Shown here piece after piece: positions 17,795 to 27,267 of a stretch of DNA of 64,000 bases. Every line of letters begins with the position of its first letter. The stretch's first letter is position 1. The stretch is from Rhodospirillaceae bacterium (GTDB taxonomy: Bacteria; Pseudomonadota; Alphaproteobacteria; UBA8366; Aestuariispiraceae), in NCBI GenBank assembly GCA_002709955.1, contig PAQY01000022.1:124001-188000 (forward strand), written 5' to 3'. The notes beneath the pieces were generated by a model. That model made no database searches and was not told the origin of the DNA. It was given only the letters and a program-made list of their open reading frames with translations. A program made the translations under genes and the position numbers.

Positions 17795-17819
17795 CAGGTC
17801 GGGTCAGTCTTTATATTGA
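17791..17819 (+). promoter_or_regulatory. Sigma-70-like promoter for tRNA-Met
   Basis: TTGACA is a consensus -35 box, followed by a 17-base spacer and TATTGA as -10. It overlaps the mnmA stop codon and lies about 65 bp before the tRNA. Confidence 0.55.
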
Positions 17820-17884
17820 AGCGCACCTCCGCAGTGCAAAGGCCCCCGCGCCCCAGCCTGCAGAGAAGATGCCCAGCGCATCGT

Positions 17885-17961
17885 GGCGGATTAGCTCAGC
17901 TGGTTAGAGCGGCGGAATCATAATCCGTGTGTCCGGGGTTCGAATCCCTGATCCGCCACCA
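17885..17961 (+). tRNA. tRNA-Met (CAT anticodon), elongator type
   Basis: A complete 77-nt cloverleaf. The acceptor arms GGCGGAT and ATCCGCC pair perfectly, the anticodon stem-loop reads GCGGA-ATCATAA-TCCGT with CAT as anticodon, the T-arm contains GGTTCGAATCC, and CCA is encoded. First base pair G-C and overall similarity to alphaproteobacterial elongator tRNA-Met argue against initiator tRNA; a lysidine-modified tRNA-Ile is less likely but not excluded by reading. A decayed second copy lies at about 20506-20582. Confidence 0.95.
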
Positions 17962-18126
17962 TTTTTCTCCAAGCACTCCCAATAAAGCCAAATCCCAAAA
18001 CTTTCCCTGTGCGGACGGCCCATTGCGCGTTAGCCTGTTGTGGCTACTATTTCGCATGGACCGTCGTAACCCTACCCCCGTTGACCCAATCCGTTTCCCC
18101 CTGGGCGGACCCTTGGAGCGTTTATC

Positions 18127-20466
18127 ATGACTGAGCAACAGCGTGTGCCTGCCTTTTGTACGCAATGTCGGTCGCGCTGTGGGTGCGAGGTGTTGGTTGA
18201 GGATGGGGCGATTGTGGGGGTTGAGCCGATGCCCTCTCATCCCAGTGGCAAGACACTGTGCCCCAAGGGGAAGGCGGTGACGGAACTAGTCTATCACAAG
18301 GACCGCCTGACCCAGCCGTTGCGGCGCACATCGCCCAAAGGGGCCAAGGTACCGACCTGGGAGCCGATTTCCTGGGATGCGGCGATGAGCGAAATTGCGG
18401 GCCAAATGGGGCGCATTCGCGACGCGCATGGGGCAGAGCAGGTTGCCTTTTCCGTTACCACGCCCAGCGGTACCCATATGTCGGATTGTATTTCCTGGGT
18501 GGAGCGTTTCATCCGTGCCTATGGCAGCCCCAATACGATTTATGGGACAGAGATTTGTAACTGGCACAAGGATTTCGCGGCCCGGCTGACCTATGGCAGC
18601 GATATCGGCACGCCGGATTTCGCCCATACGGATTGCGTGTTGCTGTGGGGTCATAACCCGGCGGCGACCTGGCTGGCGCGGTCGATTGAGGTGCAAAAGG
18701 CGATGCGGCGCGGCGTTAAGATGATCGTCGTCGATCCCCGCCCGACCCTGTATGCCAAGCGGGCGGAGTGCTGGCTTAAGGTGCGGCCCGGAACCGATCA
18801 GGCGCTGGCCTTGGGGCTGGCGAATCTAATGCTGAAGTCAGGCCGGTTTGATGTCGCCTTTGTGCGGGAATGGACCAATGCGGCCTTTCTGGTGCGCGAT
18901 GATACCGGTGCATACCTGCGCCAAAGCGATGTGGACCCACAGGGGGACCCGGCTGTCATAATGGCCGCTGGATCAGGGGATGACTCGCTGTTGGCCTTTG
19001 ACACGGCGGGGCCTGGACAGTGGCGGGCAGACCCCGCAAAGGCCACCCTGATGGCCAGGAATCAGGTGTCCACGGTTGCGGGAGACATCCCCTGCCGGAC
19101 CGCCTTGCAGATCTTCGCAGAGGCGGCGGCGGAGTACCCCCCCGCCCGCGTGGCGGAGATAACCGGCGTTCCGGAAGAACAGCTACAGAAGGCTGCAGGC
19201 ATTCTGACCGACAGCGCATCGGTCGCCTATTACGCCTGGAACGGTGTGGGGCAGAGTGCGACGGCAAGCCAGACCGACCGCGCGATTTCCATTCTGTATG
19301 GCTTGACCGGCAGCTATGGCCGCGCGGGCGGCAATGTGCCGGGCGGTGCCGGGCGGTTCAATGATATTTCAGGTCAGGACCTGCTGACCGATGCGCAACG
19401 ATCCAAGGCACTGGGCCTGGAAGCGCGCCCCATTGGCCCCGGCAGGCAGGGCTGGGTGACGGCCAGCGATGTCTATGACGCGATCCTGACCCACAAACCC
19501 TATCCGGTGCGGGCACTGATTTCCTTTGGCGGCAATCTGTTGGCGGCGCAGCCCGATCCACAGAAGGCCAAGGAAGCTTTCAATCAGCTTGAGTTTCACG
19601 TCCACACAGATTTCTTCCTGAATGCCACCGCCGACTATGCGGATATCGTTCTTCCGGTCGCAACCTCGTGGGAGCGCGAAGGCCTGAGGCCCGGATTTGA
19701 TGTCAGCCTGGACGGATTGCGCAAGGTGCAACTGAGGCCCGCCATCATTCCCCCGATTGGTGAGGCCCGCAGCGATACGGATATCGTGCTGGACCTGGCC
19801 CGGCGTTTGGGATTGGCCGATGTCATGTTCGACTGTGACGCCGATCAGGGACATGCCCATATTCTGGCCCCGTCAGGCATTGATCTGGAGGATCTGAAGG
19901 CCAATCCCGAAGGGGTCACGCTGCCCGTCAGTGTGAAACTGTCTGCCTATCTGGAAGCGGGTTTCGCCACCCCCACGAAACGGCTGGAAATCTATTCCGA
20001 ACAGTTGTTGCAGCACGGATATGACCCGGTGCCGTCCTTGGCAGCAGAGACCCTGCCCGCCCCAACCGATGCTGCCTATCCATTGCGCCTCGGCTCTGCC
20101 AAGACCATCACTTATTGCCATTCCCAGGGACGCAATATTGCCTCGCTGCGGCGGCTGACCCCGGACCCGGTTCTGGAATTGTCGCTGGAAACGGCAGACG
20201 CCTATGGGATCGCGCTGCATGACTGGGTGGAGATTTCCACCAAGACTGGCCGCTTCATCGCCCGGGCCAAGCCAACCAAGGAACTGGCCCCGGACGCTGT
20301 CTTTGCACAGCATGGCTGGGCGGTCAGCACCCACGACGATTCCCCCAATCCGGACGGCGACAGGCTGGCAACCAATTTCAATCAGGCGATCTCAACCGAA
20401 CACCGGGACCCAATCAGCGGCTCCATCGCGCTTCGCTGCTCCTGGTGCGAAATCCGCAAGGCCTGA
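18127..20466 (+). CDS. Molybdopterin oxidoreductase, DMSO-reductase superfamily
   Basis: A 779-aa soluble enzyme of the bis-MGD molybdenum/tungsten family. C11, C14, C18 and C45 follow the C-x2-C-x3-C-x26-C spacing for an N-terminal [4Fe-4S] cluster. Cys144 in GTEICNWHKDF is a good candidate for the metal ligand. C-terminal cofactor-binding segments such as RLGSAKTITYCHSQGRN and DWVEISTKTGRF are visible. No signal or twin-arginine peptide is present, so it is cytoplasmic. It has no partner Fe-S or membrane subunit genes next to it. The metal-site environment resembles the thiosulfate/polysulfide reductase to acetylene hydratase side of the family, but substrate is not determined. It lies exactly between the intact tRNA-Met and its decayed copy. 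Confidence 0.85.
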   Translation: MTEQQRVPAFCTQCRSRCGCEVLVEDGAIVGVEPMPSHPSGKTLCPKGKAVTELVYHKDRLTQPLRRTSPKGAKVPTWEPISWDAAMSEIAGQMGRIRDAHGAEQVAFSVTTPSGTHMSDCISWVERFIRAYGSPNTIYGTEICNWHKDFAARLTYGSDIGTPDFAHTDCVLLWGHNPAATWLARSIEVQKAMRRGVKMIVVDPRPTLYAKRAECWLKVRPGTDQALALGLANLMLKSGRFDVAFVREWTNAAFLVRDDTGAYLRQSDVDPQGDPAVIMAAGSGDDSLLAFDTAGPGQWRADPAKATLMARNQVSTVAGDIPCRTALQIFAEAAAEYPPARVAEITGVPEEQLQKAAGILTDSASVAYYAWNGVGQSATASQTDRAISILYGLTGSYGRAGGNVPGGAGRFNDISGQDLLTDAQRSKALGLEARPIGPGRQGWVTASDVYDAILTHKPYPVRALISFGGNLLAAQPDPQKAKEAFNQLEFHVHTDFFLNATADYADIVLPVATSWEREGLRPGFDVSLDGLRKVQLRPAIIPPIGEARSDTDIVLDLARRLGLADVMFDCDADQGHAHILAPSGIDLEDLKANPEGVTLPVSVKLSAYLEAGFATPTKRLEIYSEQLLQHGYDPVPSLAAETLPAPTDAAYPLRLGSAKTITYCHSQGRNIASLRRLTPDPVLELSLETADAYGIALHDWVEISTKTGRFIARAKPTKELAPDAVFAQHGWAVSTHDDSPNPDGDRLATNFNQAISTEHRDPISGSIALRCSWCEIRKA

Positions 20467-20505
20467 GGGTTGCATGGCACTGGAATACTCAACCGCACGA
20501 GAAAG

Positions 20506-20582
20506 TGAGTTGGTTGCTCAGGTCGTTAGGACTGAGCATCATAATCTATTTGTCCTGAGTACAAACCCCTGATCTGCCGCAA
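20506..20582 (+). pseudogene. Decayed tRNA-Met copy
   Basis: From the anticodon loop to the 3' end, 34 of 45 positions are identical without gaps to the intact tRNA-Met 2.6 kb upstream, including ATCATAATC and CCCTGATC. The D-arm is also recognisable (GCTCAG, GTTAGG) with one base shift. The acceptor stem no longer pairs and the CCA is changed to CAA, so it is not a functional tRNA. It lies 40 bp after the molybdopterin oxidoreductase gene on the same strand, at the border of an AT-rich segment. It may mark an old integration event or a decayed tRNA duplication. Confidence 0.75.
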
Positions 20583-20696
20583 CTTTCCTCCTAACATAGA
20601 CTCAATTTTCTTAATCCTTAGTTTTGTTGGTTTTACACCAATTTAAAACCATCCTCATAAAAAGTATCAATCGAGAACCCGAAACACTGTTCGGTT

Positions 20697-22889
20697 TTAG
20701 ATTTTCGGCTCTTCTACGTATACATCTCGATCTTCTTTACTATCATTATTTTCATCTTTTTCGCTATCGGACAATGGCATTGAGAGCGCCAAGCTAGCAT
20801 CAAGCTTTTTTTGATCGAAATCTCGGCGAAGTATAATTGGCCTTTCAGCTTTGATTGCCTTTCCGTATGCGAGAAACTCGAACCGGCCAAGATTTGGAAT
20901 CAAACGCGTGTGTTGCGCGCTGTAAACGCTCTCAAGGAAAGTTAAGCTGGTCTGATCAATTAGGCTATGGGTCAAGAATGTATTGCATTGTGACAGTATT
21001 GTTTTGCTTACAAGAGCGGTGCGCTGACTTATTACCATTAAACCCACCCCATATTTTCGACCCTGTAGGGCAATCTGCCCAATTCTACTGACAACATACT
21101 GCGTATCCGCATCAAATCCTGACCCAAATACTTCCGGTATAATTGTATGGGCCTCTTCCAGAACTATCAATACTTTTCGAGCTCTCCTGTTTGCGCGTGC
21201 CCATTCCATTATGCTTGAGAGGTATAATTCCGTAAGTCGAAGAGACGCCTTCGTGTTTGTAATGTCAGGTAGTTCAAATATTGCTAAGAATTCTGATTTA
21301 CTTTTTAAGAAGGTGTTTATTTGTTCTCTCGTTGATTCACGCAGAATATCGAGTCCCTCCTTAAGAATTTTCTTCTCCTCTGGGGCACCGTATTTACCTG
21401 TTTCGACATCAAACAATTTTGCTTCTAGTGTTGTGGCTTCTTCTTTGGTTGGGGCGGGATAGCATGGATTCAACTCGTTAAGTCGATGCTTGTAGTCACC
21501 AGTGAAATCTACACAAAATACTTTCACTCCATTCTTTACAGCTTCCCGAACAATATCGAGCGCTAATTCGGTCTTTCCTGTTCCCGTTACTCCAAGAACA
21601 GCGGAGTGGTATTCCACTAACTCATCGATGTTTGCTATGGCTTCGATATTTGTCGAAGGCACTTTCCCTATCGCGAACTCTCTGGCAGTTTGGTGCGGCT
21701 TTTGAAATGTACGACTCTCTGCAGAGAAAATTGGAATGTTCATACTTGGCAACCAAGCGTACTTCGTAAAGCCATCTTTAGCAGAATAAACACCAAGCTG
21801 AGATGCCCGCACCACATGCGTTCCGCGCGGATTTTGATCGAAACTTTCTTCGAATGTTTCTGCTCCAATAATTTGATAGAAAACATCTACGTTGGATAAT
21901 CTTACAAAGACAACATCTCCCTCTTTGATTTCCGCGTTAGCGGCAATTTCAAAGGCGATTACTCCAATGTTGGAATTTTCTACAACAAACCCCACTAAAC
22001 GAGAACTTACCGATCCACTTAGATTTGCCAAAAACTCGGCGGTTTTCTTATCATCGTGGCTACGGCACACAGAGCCAGCGGGCAATGAGATCATCTCTTG
22101 TGCTTCAGCAACGCAAAGCCCGGTACCAACAACTTCAATCCCTTGAATTTGTGAGAAGAGAGATACTGCATATCGCTGACTCCCGTCTGGCATGCTGGCG
22201 GTGAAGAGACAATTTGGTTTCCACGCATTAGCCGAGGAAAGTTTCACGCGAATAATATTTGGGTGGTCTACTCGGCTGATAACACCAACCGTTGGCATTT
22301 GTTTTTCACTCTTGCTACCGTCGTTTAACTGCCGAACTGCAGACACAATGCGCTCGATTGGCTTAGCGATCATTATGGTCAACCAGAAAAGGAGTAACCA
22401 TGCCATCGCTGCAAATGAGGCTTGGTATGCGACGATGATACTGATCACCGCAGGGAGAGAAAAAAGGATCTCACCGCAACCAAATGTGTTTGTTAGCTTG
22501 AAGGCAAACCGCCCTATTGATGACCTCTGGTCTTTGTCATGAAGAAACAAAGCCACAATGGCTAAAAATACTACTAAGACTGTGTATGCAGCTCCCCAGC
22601 CCTTGATTTGCTCCAGCTCCGCTGCAAACTGCGCCTGTGTTCCAATATCCATCGTAGTAAGGAGTAAGAGGGAAGTTATACCTGAGGCAACAACATCCCT
22701 TGGCGGTAAAAACCATGGAGCAGAAAACAAGCTTAGAAACCAATATGGTATAGCGCATAGTATCCAAACAGATTCCGCTGCACCCGTTGGCAACCAAACT
22801 CCTGTTACAGTCACGAAGAGCGCATATGCGACAGCCGAATTCACAAAAAGTGTTAGTGCTCGCTCACGTATTGAAGGGAAATTTTTCAT
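20697..22889 (-). CDS. Membrane-anchored HerA/DUF87-like ATPase
   Basis: A 730-aa ATPase with an unusual layout. The first ~180 residues hold about five or six hydrophobic helices (around residues 20-36, 45-63, 68-83, 102-120, 143-178 of the track ORF). A beta-rich segment around FVVENSNIGVIAFEIA resembles a HAS-barrel. The C-terminal motor carries Walker A GVTGTGKT (about 436-443), Walker B VLIVLEEAHTIIPE and the ISQRTALVSKTILSQCNT segment typical of HerA/FtsK-like DNA pumps. The ATG at 22889, with AGGTGG five bases before it, is chosen over the GTG at 22898. Codon use is far more AT-rich than neighbours. No NurA, SIR2 or DUF4297 partner is adjacent. Orphan HerA proteins are often found in defence islands, but no function is shown here. 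Confidence 0.82.
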   Translation of the reverse strand: MKNFPSIRERALTLFVNSAVAYALFVTVTGVWLPTGAAESVWILCAIPYWFLSLFSAPWFLPPRDVVASGITSLLLLTTMDIGTQAQFAAELEQIKGWGAAYTVLVVFLAIVALFLHDKDQRSSIGRFAFKLTNTFGCGEILFSLPAVISIIVAYQASFAAMAWLLLFWLTIMIAKPIERIVSAVRQLNDGSKSEKQMPTVGVISRVDHPNIIRVKLSSANAWKPNCLFTASMPDGSQRYAVSLFSQIQGIEVVGTGLCVAEAQEMISLPAGSVCRSHDDKKTAEFLANLSGSVSSRLVGFVVENSNIGVIAFEIAANAEIKEGDVVFVRLSNVDVFYQIIGAETFEESFDQNPRGTHVVRASQLGVYSAKDGFTKYAWLPSMNIPIFSAESRTFQKPHQTAREFAIGKVPSTNIEAIANIDELVEYHSAVLGVTGTGKTELALDIVREAVKNGVKVFCVDFTGDYKHRLNELNPCYPAPTKEEATTLEAKLFDVETGKYGAPEEKKILKEGLDILRESTREQINTFLKSKSEFLAIFELPDITNTKASLRLTELYLSSIMEWARANRRARKVLIVLEEAHTIIPEVFGSGFDADTQYVVSRIGQIALQGRKYGVGLMVISQRTALVSKTILSQCNTFLTHSLIDQTSLTFLESVYSAQHTRLIPNLGRFEFLAYGKAIKAERPIILRRDFDQKKLDASLALSMPLSDSEKDENNDSKEDRDVYVEEPKI

Positions 22890-23200
22890 GAATTCCACCT
22901 CACTCCTAATTAACAGTTTATTCTAATAATATTCCAAGACTGCACGACTTATTACGCTTTGAAAACTGGCTGTTTGGGCCTCAGGCAAAAATGTGAGAAA
23001 TAATTTGGACAGAAACTTGAATGACTTTCGCATATTCATTGCCAACTTCTAATAAATCCATTGTCGTTCAAAAATTTATTTGACGATGGCCAACTCTTTC
23101 CTTGACCCAATGCACCATACTCTGCCCCTTAATCCTCCCTTGACCACCACATCACATTCCATTATTGAATTCTGAATTCAGAATTCTAAATGTGGACAAG
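22890..23200. other. Gene-free AT-rich divergent intergenic region
   Basis: About 310 bp separate the HerA-like gene from the GntR gene. No credible open frame, RNA gene or repeat was seen apart from the 20-bp palindrome near its right end. Base composition shifts back to GC-rich immediately after it, so the right border of the AT-rich segment lies here. Confidence 0.6.
23167..23186. promoter_or_regulatory. 20-bp perfect palindrome, candidate GntR operator
   Basis: GAATTCTGAATTCAGAATTC is its own reverse complement over all 20 bases and holds three GAATTC units. It ends 14 bp before the preferred GntR start, an ideal place for autorepression. Confidence 0.6.
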
Positions 23201-23923
23201 ATGAAACCATTGACGCAGACAGTTGGGCTTACGGAACGGGTGTATTCCGCGATTCTGGATGAGATTCTGGACGGGCGGTTGCCGACTGGGGCGCATTTGA
23301 TTCAGGAGCAATTGGCCGCTGATTTGGGCGTGTCGCGCCAGCCGGTGCAGCAGGCCATGGCGCTGTTGAAGGCCGACGGGTTGGTGGAGGAGATCGGGAC
23401 GCGCGGGCTGAAGGTGGCGGCGCTGGATCTGGGGCGCATGAACAACCATTATGACATCCGCGCCGTGCTGGATGCCTATGCCGCGCGATCATCGGCGCAA
23501 CGGGTGCGGGATCACCAGACCAGCCGGCACGTGGTCCAGGACAAGCTGAACCGCATTCTGACAGCGGGACGCGATGCGGTGCGTGCGGCATCGTTCAGTG
23601 ACCAGATCCGACAGGATGAGGCCTTTCATACCTGCCTGTATGCCTTTTCAGGCAATGCCGTTCTGGCAGAGTCTGCCGAGCCGCATTGGCGGTTTTTGCG
23701 CCGTGTCATGGCCGATGTTTTGCGCCATGCCGAACCACCGCCCGAAATCTGGGACCAGCATACACAAATTGCAGAGGCCGTCATCGCGGGTGACCCGGAC
23801 CGGGCCCATTCCCTGGCACAGTCCCATATCGATACGGCCGCGCGTAAGCTGTCCCGGGCGGCGGCGGAACATGCCGAACACACCAACGCCGAACACACCA
23901 ATGCTGTAGGGGTGCAATCATGA
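23201..23923 (+). CDS. GntR family regulator, FCD (FadR) subfamily
   Basis: A 240-aa transcription factor. The N-terminal winged helix includes VYSAILDEILDGRLPTGAHL and the recognition helix LAADLGVSRQPVQQAMALL. The C-terminal all-helical FCD ligand domain has the metal-site spacing D-x3-R around YDIRAVLDAYAA and later histidines in QDEAFHTCLYAFSGN and AQSHIDTAARKL. The ATG at 23201 is preferred to the TTG at 23165 because the longer frame would translate a palindromic operator. The stop overlaps the start of the CoA-ligase gene (ATGA), so it probably autoregulates the whole downstream operon. Confidence 0.87.
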   Translation: MKPLTQTVGLTERVYSAILDEILDGRLPTGAHLIQEQLAADLGVSRQPVQQAMALLKADGLVEEIGTRGLKVAALDLGRMNNHYDIRAVLDAYAARSSAQRVRDHQTSRHVVQDKLNRILTAGRDAVRAASFSDQIRQDEAFHTCLYAFSGNAVLAESAEPHWRFLRRVMADVLRHAEPPPEIWDQHTQIAEAVIAGDPDRAHSLAQSHIDTAARKLSRAAAEHAEHTNAEHTNAVGVQS

Positions 23924-25470
23924 CACCAATCCTGTTGACCACGGGTCAGATATTGAGCGCCCATGCCAGACTGCGCCCCACCGAGATCGGCGCACGGGAC
24001 ATGGAACGGTCGTTGAGTTATCAGGAATGGAATGCGCGGGCCTGCCGTTTGGCAAATGCCCTGATCGGCCTGGGCCTAGCAAAAGGTGACCGGGTCGCCG
24101 TGCTGGCCTATAACCGTCTGGAATGGGCGGAAATCTATACCGCGACGGCCAAGGCTGGATTGATCCCCGTGCCGATTAACTTCCGACTGACCGGGACAGA
24201 GGCCGCCTTTATCATCAATGACAGTGGCGCTGCAGCTGTCATCGTCGAAGACGCATTACTGCCAACACTGGACGCGGCACGGGCGGATATCCACATCCCG
24301 GAGGATCGGTTCATCCTGATTGGCGGGACCCCGCGCGCTGGGTATCGCGGCTATGAAGATCTGTTATCTGCGGCCAGCGACACGGAACCAAAGGCGATGG
24401 TGCTGCCCGATGACCCCTGGTGCCTGATGTACACATCGGGCACGACGGGCAATCCGAAAGGGGCGATCCGCAGCCATCGGGGCATGGCGATGTTGGCCCT
24501 GATGACCGATATTGAATTCCATCTGCACCGCCAGGATGATGCCCTGTTGGTCATGCCGATGTGCCATGCGAATTCTCTGAACTTTTTTACCGCATTCCTG
24601 TATTGCGGTGGGAGGATTACGATATTCTCCCGCCCCAGCTTTGATCCTGAACTGTGCCTGAAGGCGCTGGGCCAGGCGACATTCTCCTCTCTGGTGCCAA
24701 CGCATTATGCAATGATGCTGGATATCCCGTCTGGGAAGCGTGGCAACACCACAAATGTCGAAAAATTGCTGATTTCCTCTGCGCCGTCTTTCGCGGAGAC
24801 GAAAAGACGGATCATGGAGATGTTTCCCAATTCCGGCCTTTTTGAGTTATACGGATCAACGGAATCCGGATGGGTCACCATGCTGCACCCCCATGAGCAA
24901 TTTGATCATCTGGGAACGGTCGGGCGGGAAGTTGTCGGGTCTGCGCCGATCCGGCTGTTGGATGATAACGGCCAGGACGTCCCGGATGGCGAAGCCGGGG
25001 AGCTTTTTAGCTGTAACCCCTATCAGTTCGATGGCTACTGGAATCTACCAGAGAAAACCGCAGAGGCTATGCGCGGCCCCTATCTGAGCGTTGGTGATGT
25101 CGCCATGCGCGATGAACAGGGTTTCATCCGCTTGCTGGATCGCAAGAAGAACATGATCATCTCCGGGGGTGAAAATGTTTATCCCTCAGAGGTTGAGCAG
25201 GCCCTGATCAAGCACCCTGATGTGCGTGATGTTGCGGTGTTTGGCATAGAGGACCCCAAATGGGGCGAACGTGTCGTCGCCGCCGTGGTTCTGGACAATG
25301 GCGCGACCCACACGGCAGAGACATTGATCGATTGGTCGCGGGGACATCTGGCCGGATTCAAACGACCGCGTGAGATCATCTTTTTGGCACCGGACCAAAT
25401 GCCCCGCAATGCGACGGGAAAAATCCTGCACCGCACCCTGCGCGAAATATTCAATAAAGGCCGCAGTTAA
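23920..25470 (+). CDS. AMP-forming acyl-CoA synthetase
   Basis: A 516-aa ANL-superfamily ligase that activates a carboxylic acid as an acyl-adenylate and then a CoA thioester. Motifs in order: P-loop [13 protein letters not shown], the [12 protein letters not shown]5 block, [14 protein letters not shown] with the ribose-binding Asp, the hinge [22 protein letters not shown], and the catalytic lysine in [14 protein letters not shown]. The carboxylic acid is unknown. Because the operon also encodes a DmdA-like demethylase, a DmdB-like methylmercaptopropionate-CoA ligase is one possibility; an aromatic acid or medium-chain ligase is another. Confidence 0.9.
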   Translation: MTPILLTTGQILSAHARLRPTEIGARDMERSLSYQEWNARACRLANALIGLGLAKGDRVAVLAYNRLEWAEIYTATAKAGLIPVPINFRLTGTEAAFIINDSGAAAVIVEDALLPTLDAARADIHIPEDRFILIGGTPRAGYRGYEDLLSAASDTEPKAMVLPDDPWCLMYTSGTTGNPKGAIRSHRGMAMLALMTDIEFHLHRQDDALLVMPMCHANSLNFFTAFLYCGGRITIFSRPSFDPELCLKALGQATFSSLVPTHYAMMLDIPSGKRGNTTNVEKLLISSAPSFAETKRRIMEMFPNSGLFELYGSTESGWVTMLHPHEQFDHLGTVGREVVGSAPIRLLDDNGQDVPDGEAGELFSCNPYQFDGYWNLPEKTAEAMRGPYLSVGDVAMRDEQGFIRLLDRKKNMIISGGENVYPSEVEQALIKHPDVRDVAVFGIEDPKWGERVVAAVVLDNGATHTAETLIDWSRGHLAGFKRPREIIFLAPDQMPRNATGKILHRTLREIFNKGRS

Positions 25471-25489
25471 CGCGGTGGGAGGAACTATC

Positions 25490-27238
25490 ATGAAAAACCC
25501 TGATCCAAAAATACAGGAAGACCTGAATACCGACCGACACAGTGTCGCCGCCTGGATCGCAAAATCGCTGGTGCGCCGGGGTGTGACCCGTGTGTTTGGA
25601 TTGCAAGGCGGTCACATCCAGCCGATCTGGGATTTTTTGGCACAGGATGGCGTGCAGATCGTCGATGTCCGGGACGAAGGGGCTGCGGTTCACATGGCCC
25701 ATGCCCATGCTGAACTGACCGGCGAACTGGGTGTATGCCTTGCGACCGCAGGCCCGGGGGTCACAAACTGTGTTTCCGGCATAGCCAATGCCCATCTGGC
25801 GCGGGTCCCGGTGCTGCTGATCGGGGGCTGTCCACCCCGTCCACAAACCAATATGGGCCCGCTGCAGGATATCCCCCATGTCGATATCATGGCCCCGGTC
25901 GCGCGCTACTCCCGGACCGCGCGGGTGCCTGAACAGGCCTTGCGGGAATTGGATGAAGCCATCGCCCGCGCCATGGGTGATATGGGGGAGGCCGGGCCTG
26001 CCTATATTGAATTTCCAACGGATGTGCTGCGCGTGTCTGTCCCACCGGCTTTGGTGCTGGAGGATTGGCTGGCCCCCAAACCCCGCCGACGGATCGCCCC
26101 AGACCGGACCGCGATTGAAGACGCCGTTGCGGCCATTCGCGCCGCCCGTCGCCCGCTGGTTGTCAGTGGCCGGGGGGCCGTGGGGGCAAATGCCGCCCTG
26201 ATACATTTCCTGGATGCGTCCGGTGCGCTGTATCTGGACACCCAGGAAAGCCGTGGACTGGTGCCAACCGATCACCCTTCCGTCGTTGGGGCGGTCCGTG
26301 CCGCGGCGATGGGCCAGACGGATCTGGTGATCACCCTGGGCCGCAAGCTGGACTATCAGCTTGGCTTTGGGTCGCCAGCGGTTTTCCCGGACGCCCGATT
26401 CCTGCGCATTGCCGCCACACCAGGGGAATTGATCGATAATCGACGGGGTACGCCCGAAATCCTGGCATCTGTTGATCTGGCATTGCAGGCCATCACCGAT
26501 GCGCTGGGAAATGATCCAGGGGATAGAGACAATGTATGGCTGTCAGGTTTGCAGGCAAAACATCGCGAACGGATTTCCAAAGGGGCGGCCACACCAGCGC
26601 CTAAAACCGGATCTGATGGAAAGATCCACCCGATGGCAATTTTCGAAGCCATCCGGGAATGTGCCGATCCAAGCTACATTGCCGTCGCCGATGGCGGCGA
26701 TTTTCTGAGCTTCGCGCGTGTCGGTCTGGAGGCGAAGACATATCTGGATGCCGGTGTTTTTGGTTGCCTTGGCGTCGGTGCCCCTTTTGCCAATGCGGCG
26801 GCCCTGGCCTGTCCGGATCGTCAGGTGATTTGTGTCAGTGGCGACGGGGCCTTTGGCATCAATGCAATAGAAATCGATACCGCCGTCCGTCATAACTGCA
26901 AGGCCGTTTTTATTATCTCTAACAATGCTGCCTGGAACATTGAACGGTTTGATCAGGACAATAATTATGGGGGCCGCGTGGTCGGGACAACGCTGCGCCA
27001 TTCTGATTATGCTGGAATGGCCCGCGCGCTGGGTGCATATGGGGAGCGTGTTGAGCATGCGGATAATTTGAAAGGTGCGATCGAGCGCGCGCTGGCAAAT
27101 GCGCCTGCCGTTGTGGATGTCGTAACGTCCCAGGATGCGATTTCTTCCGATGCCACCAAAGGGCTTGGCTTTGTGCCAACCTATCAGGCACTGGCGGCAT
27201 GGGACGACGCAGAAAGAAAGCGTCGGGGCGAGTCATAA
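25490..27238 (+). CDS. Thiamine diphosphate-dependent enzyme, acetolactate synthase-like
   Basis: A 582-aa ThDP enzyme with the three-domain pyrimidine/central/pyrophosphate architecture. The catalytic glutamate lies in [16 protein letters not shown], followed by [21 protein letters not shown]. The ThDP-magnesium motif is [15 protein letters not shown]...NN. Start at 25490 is supported by GGGAGGA; the track start 25370 lies inside the ligase gene. The family includes acetolactate synthase, oxalyl-CoA decarboxylase, sulfoacetaldehyde acetyltransferase and 2-oxoacid decarboxylases. Motifs seen do not separate these. It sits 19 bp after the CoA ligase and 29 bp before the DmdA-like gene. Confidence 0.88.
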   Translation: MKNPDPKIQEDLNTDRHSVAAWIAKSLVRRGVTRVFGLQGGHIQPIWDFLAQDGVQIVDVRDEGAAVHMAHAHAELTGELGVCLATAGPGVTNCVSGIANAHLARVPVLLIGGCPPRPQTNMGPLQDIPHVDIMAPVARYSRTARVPEQALRELDEAIARAMGDMGEAGPAYIEFPTDVLRVSVPPALVLEDWLAPKPRRRIAPDRTAIEDAVAAIRAARRPLVVSGRGAVGANAALIHFLDASGALYLDTQESRGLVPTDHPSVVGAVRAAAMGQTDLVITLGRKLDYQLGFGSPAVFPDARFLRIAATPGELIDNRRGTPEILASVDLALQAITDALGNDPGDRDNVWLSGLQAKHRERISKGAATPAPKTGSDGKIHPMAIFEAIRECADPSYIAVADGGDFLSFARVGLEAKTYLDAGVFGCLGVGAPFANAAALACPDRQVICVSGDGAFGINAIEIDTAVRHNCKAVFIISNNAAWNIERFDQDNNYGGRVVGTTLRHSDYAGMARALGAYGERVEHADNLKGAIERALANAPAVVDVVTSQDAISSDATKGLGFVPTYQALAAWDDAERKRRGES

Positions 27239-27267
27239 AGTGTTGGTTTTGAGATAAAGGATATAGT

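Noticed and set aside
17885-20582. Classical tRNA-bounded integrative island with the molybdopterin gene as cargo
   Set aside because: No integrase is present, the second tRNA is full-length rather than a 3' direct repeat, and the molybdopterin gene has GC-rich codon use like the rest of the window; kept only as a possibility in the findings.
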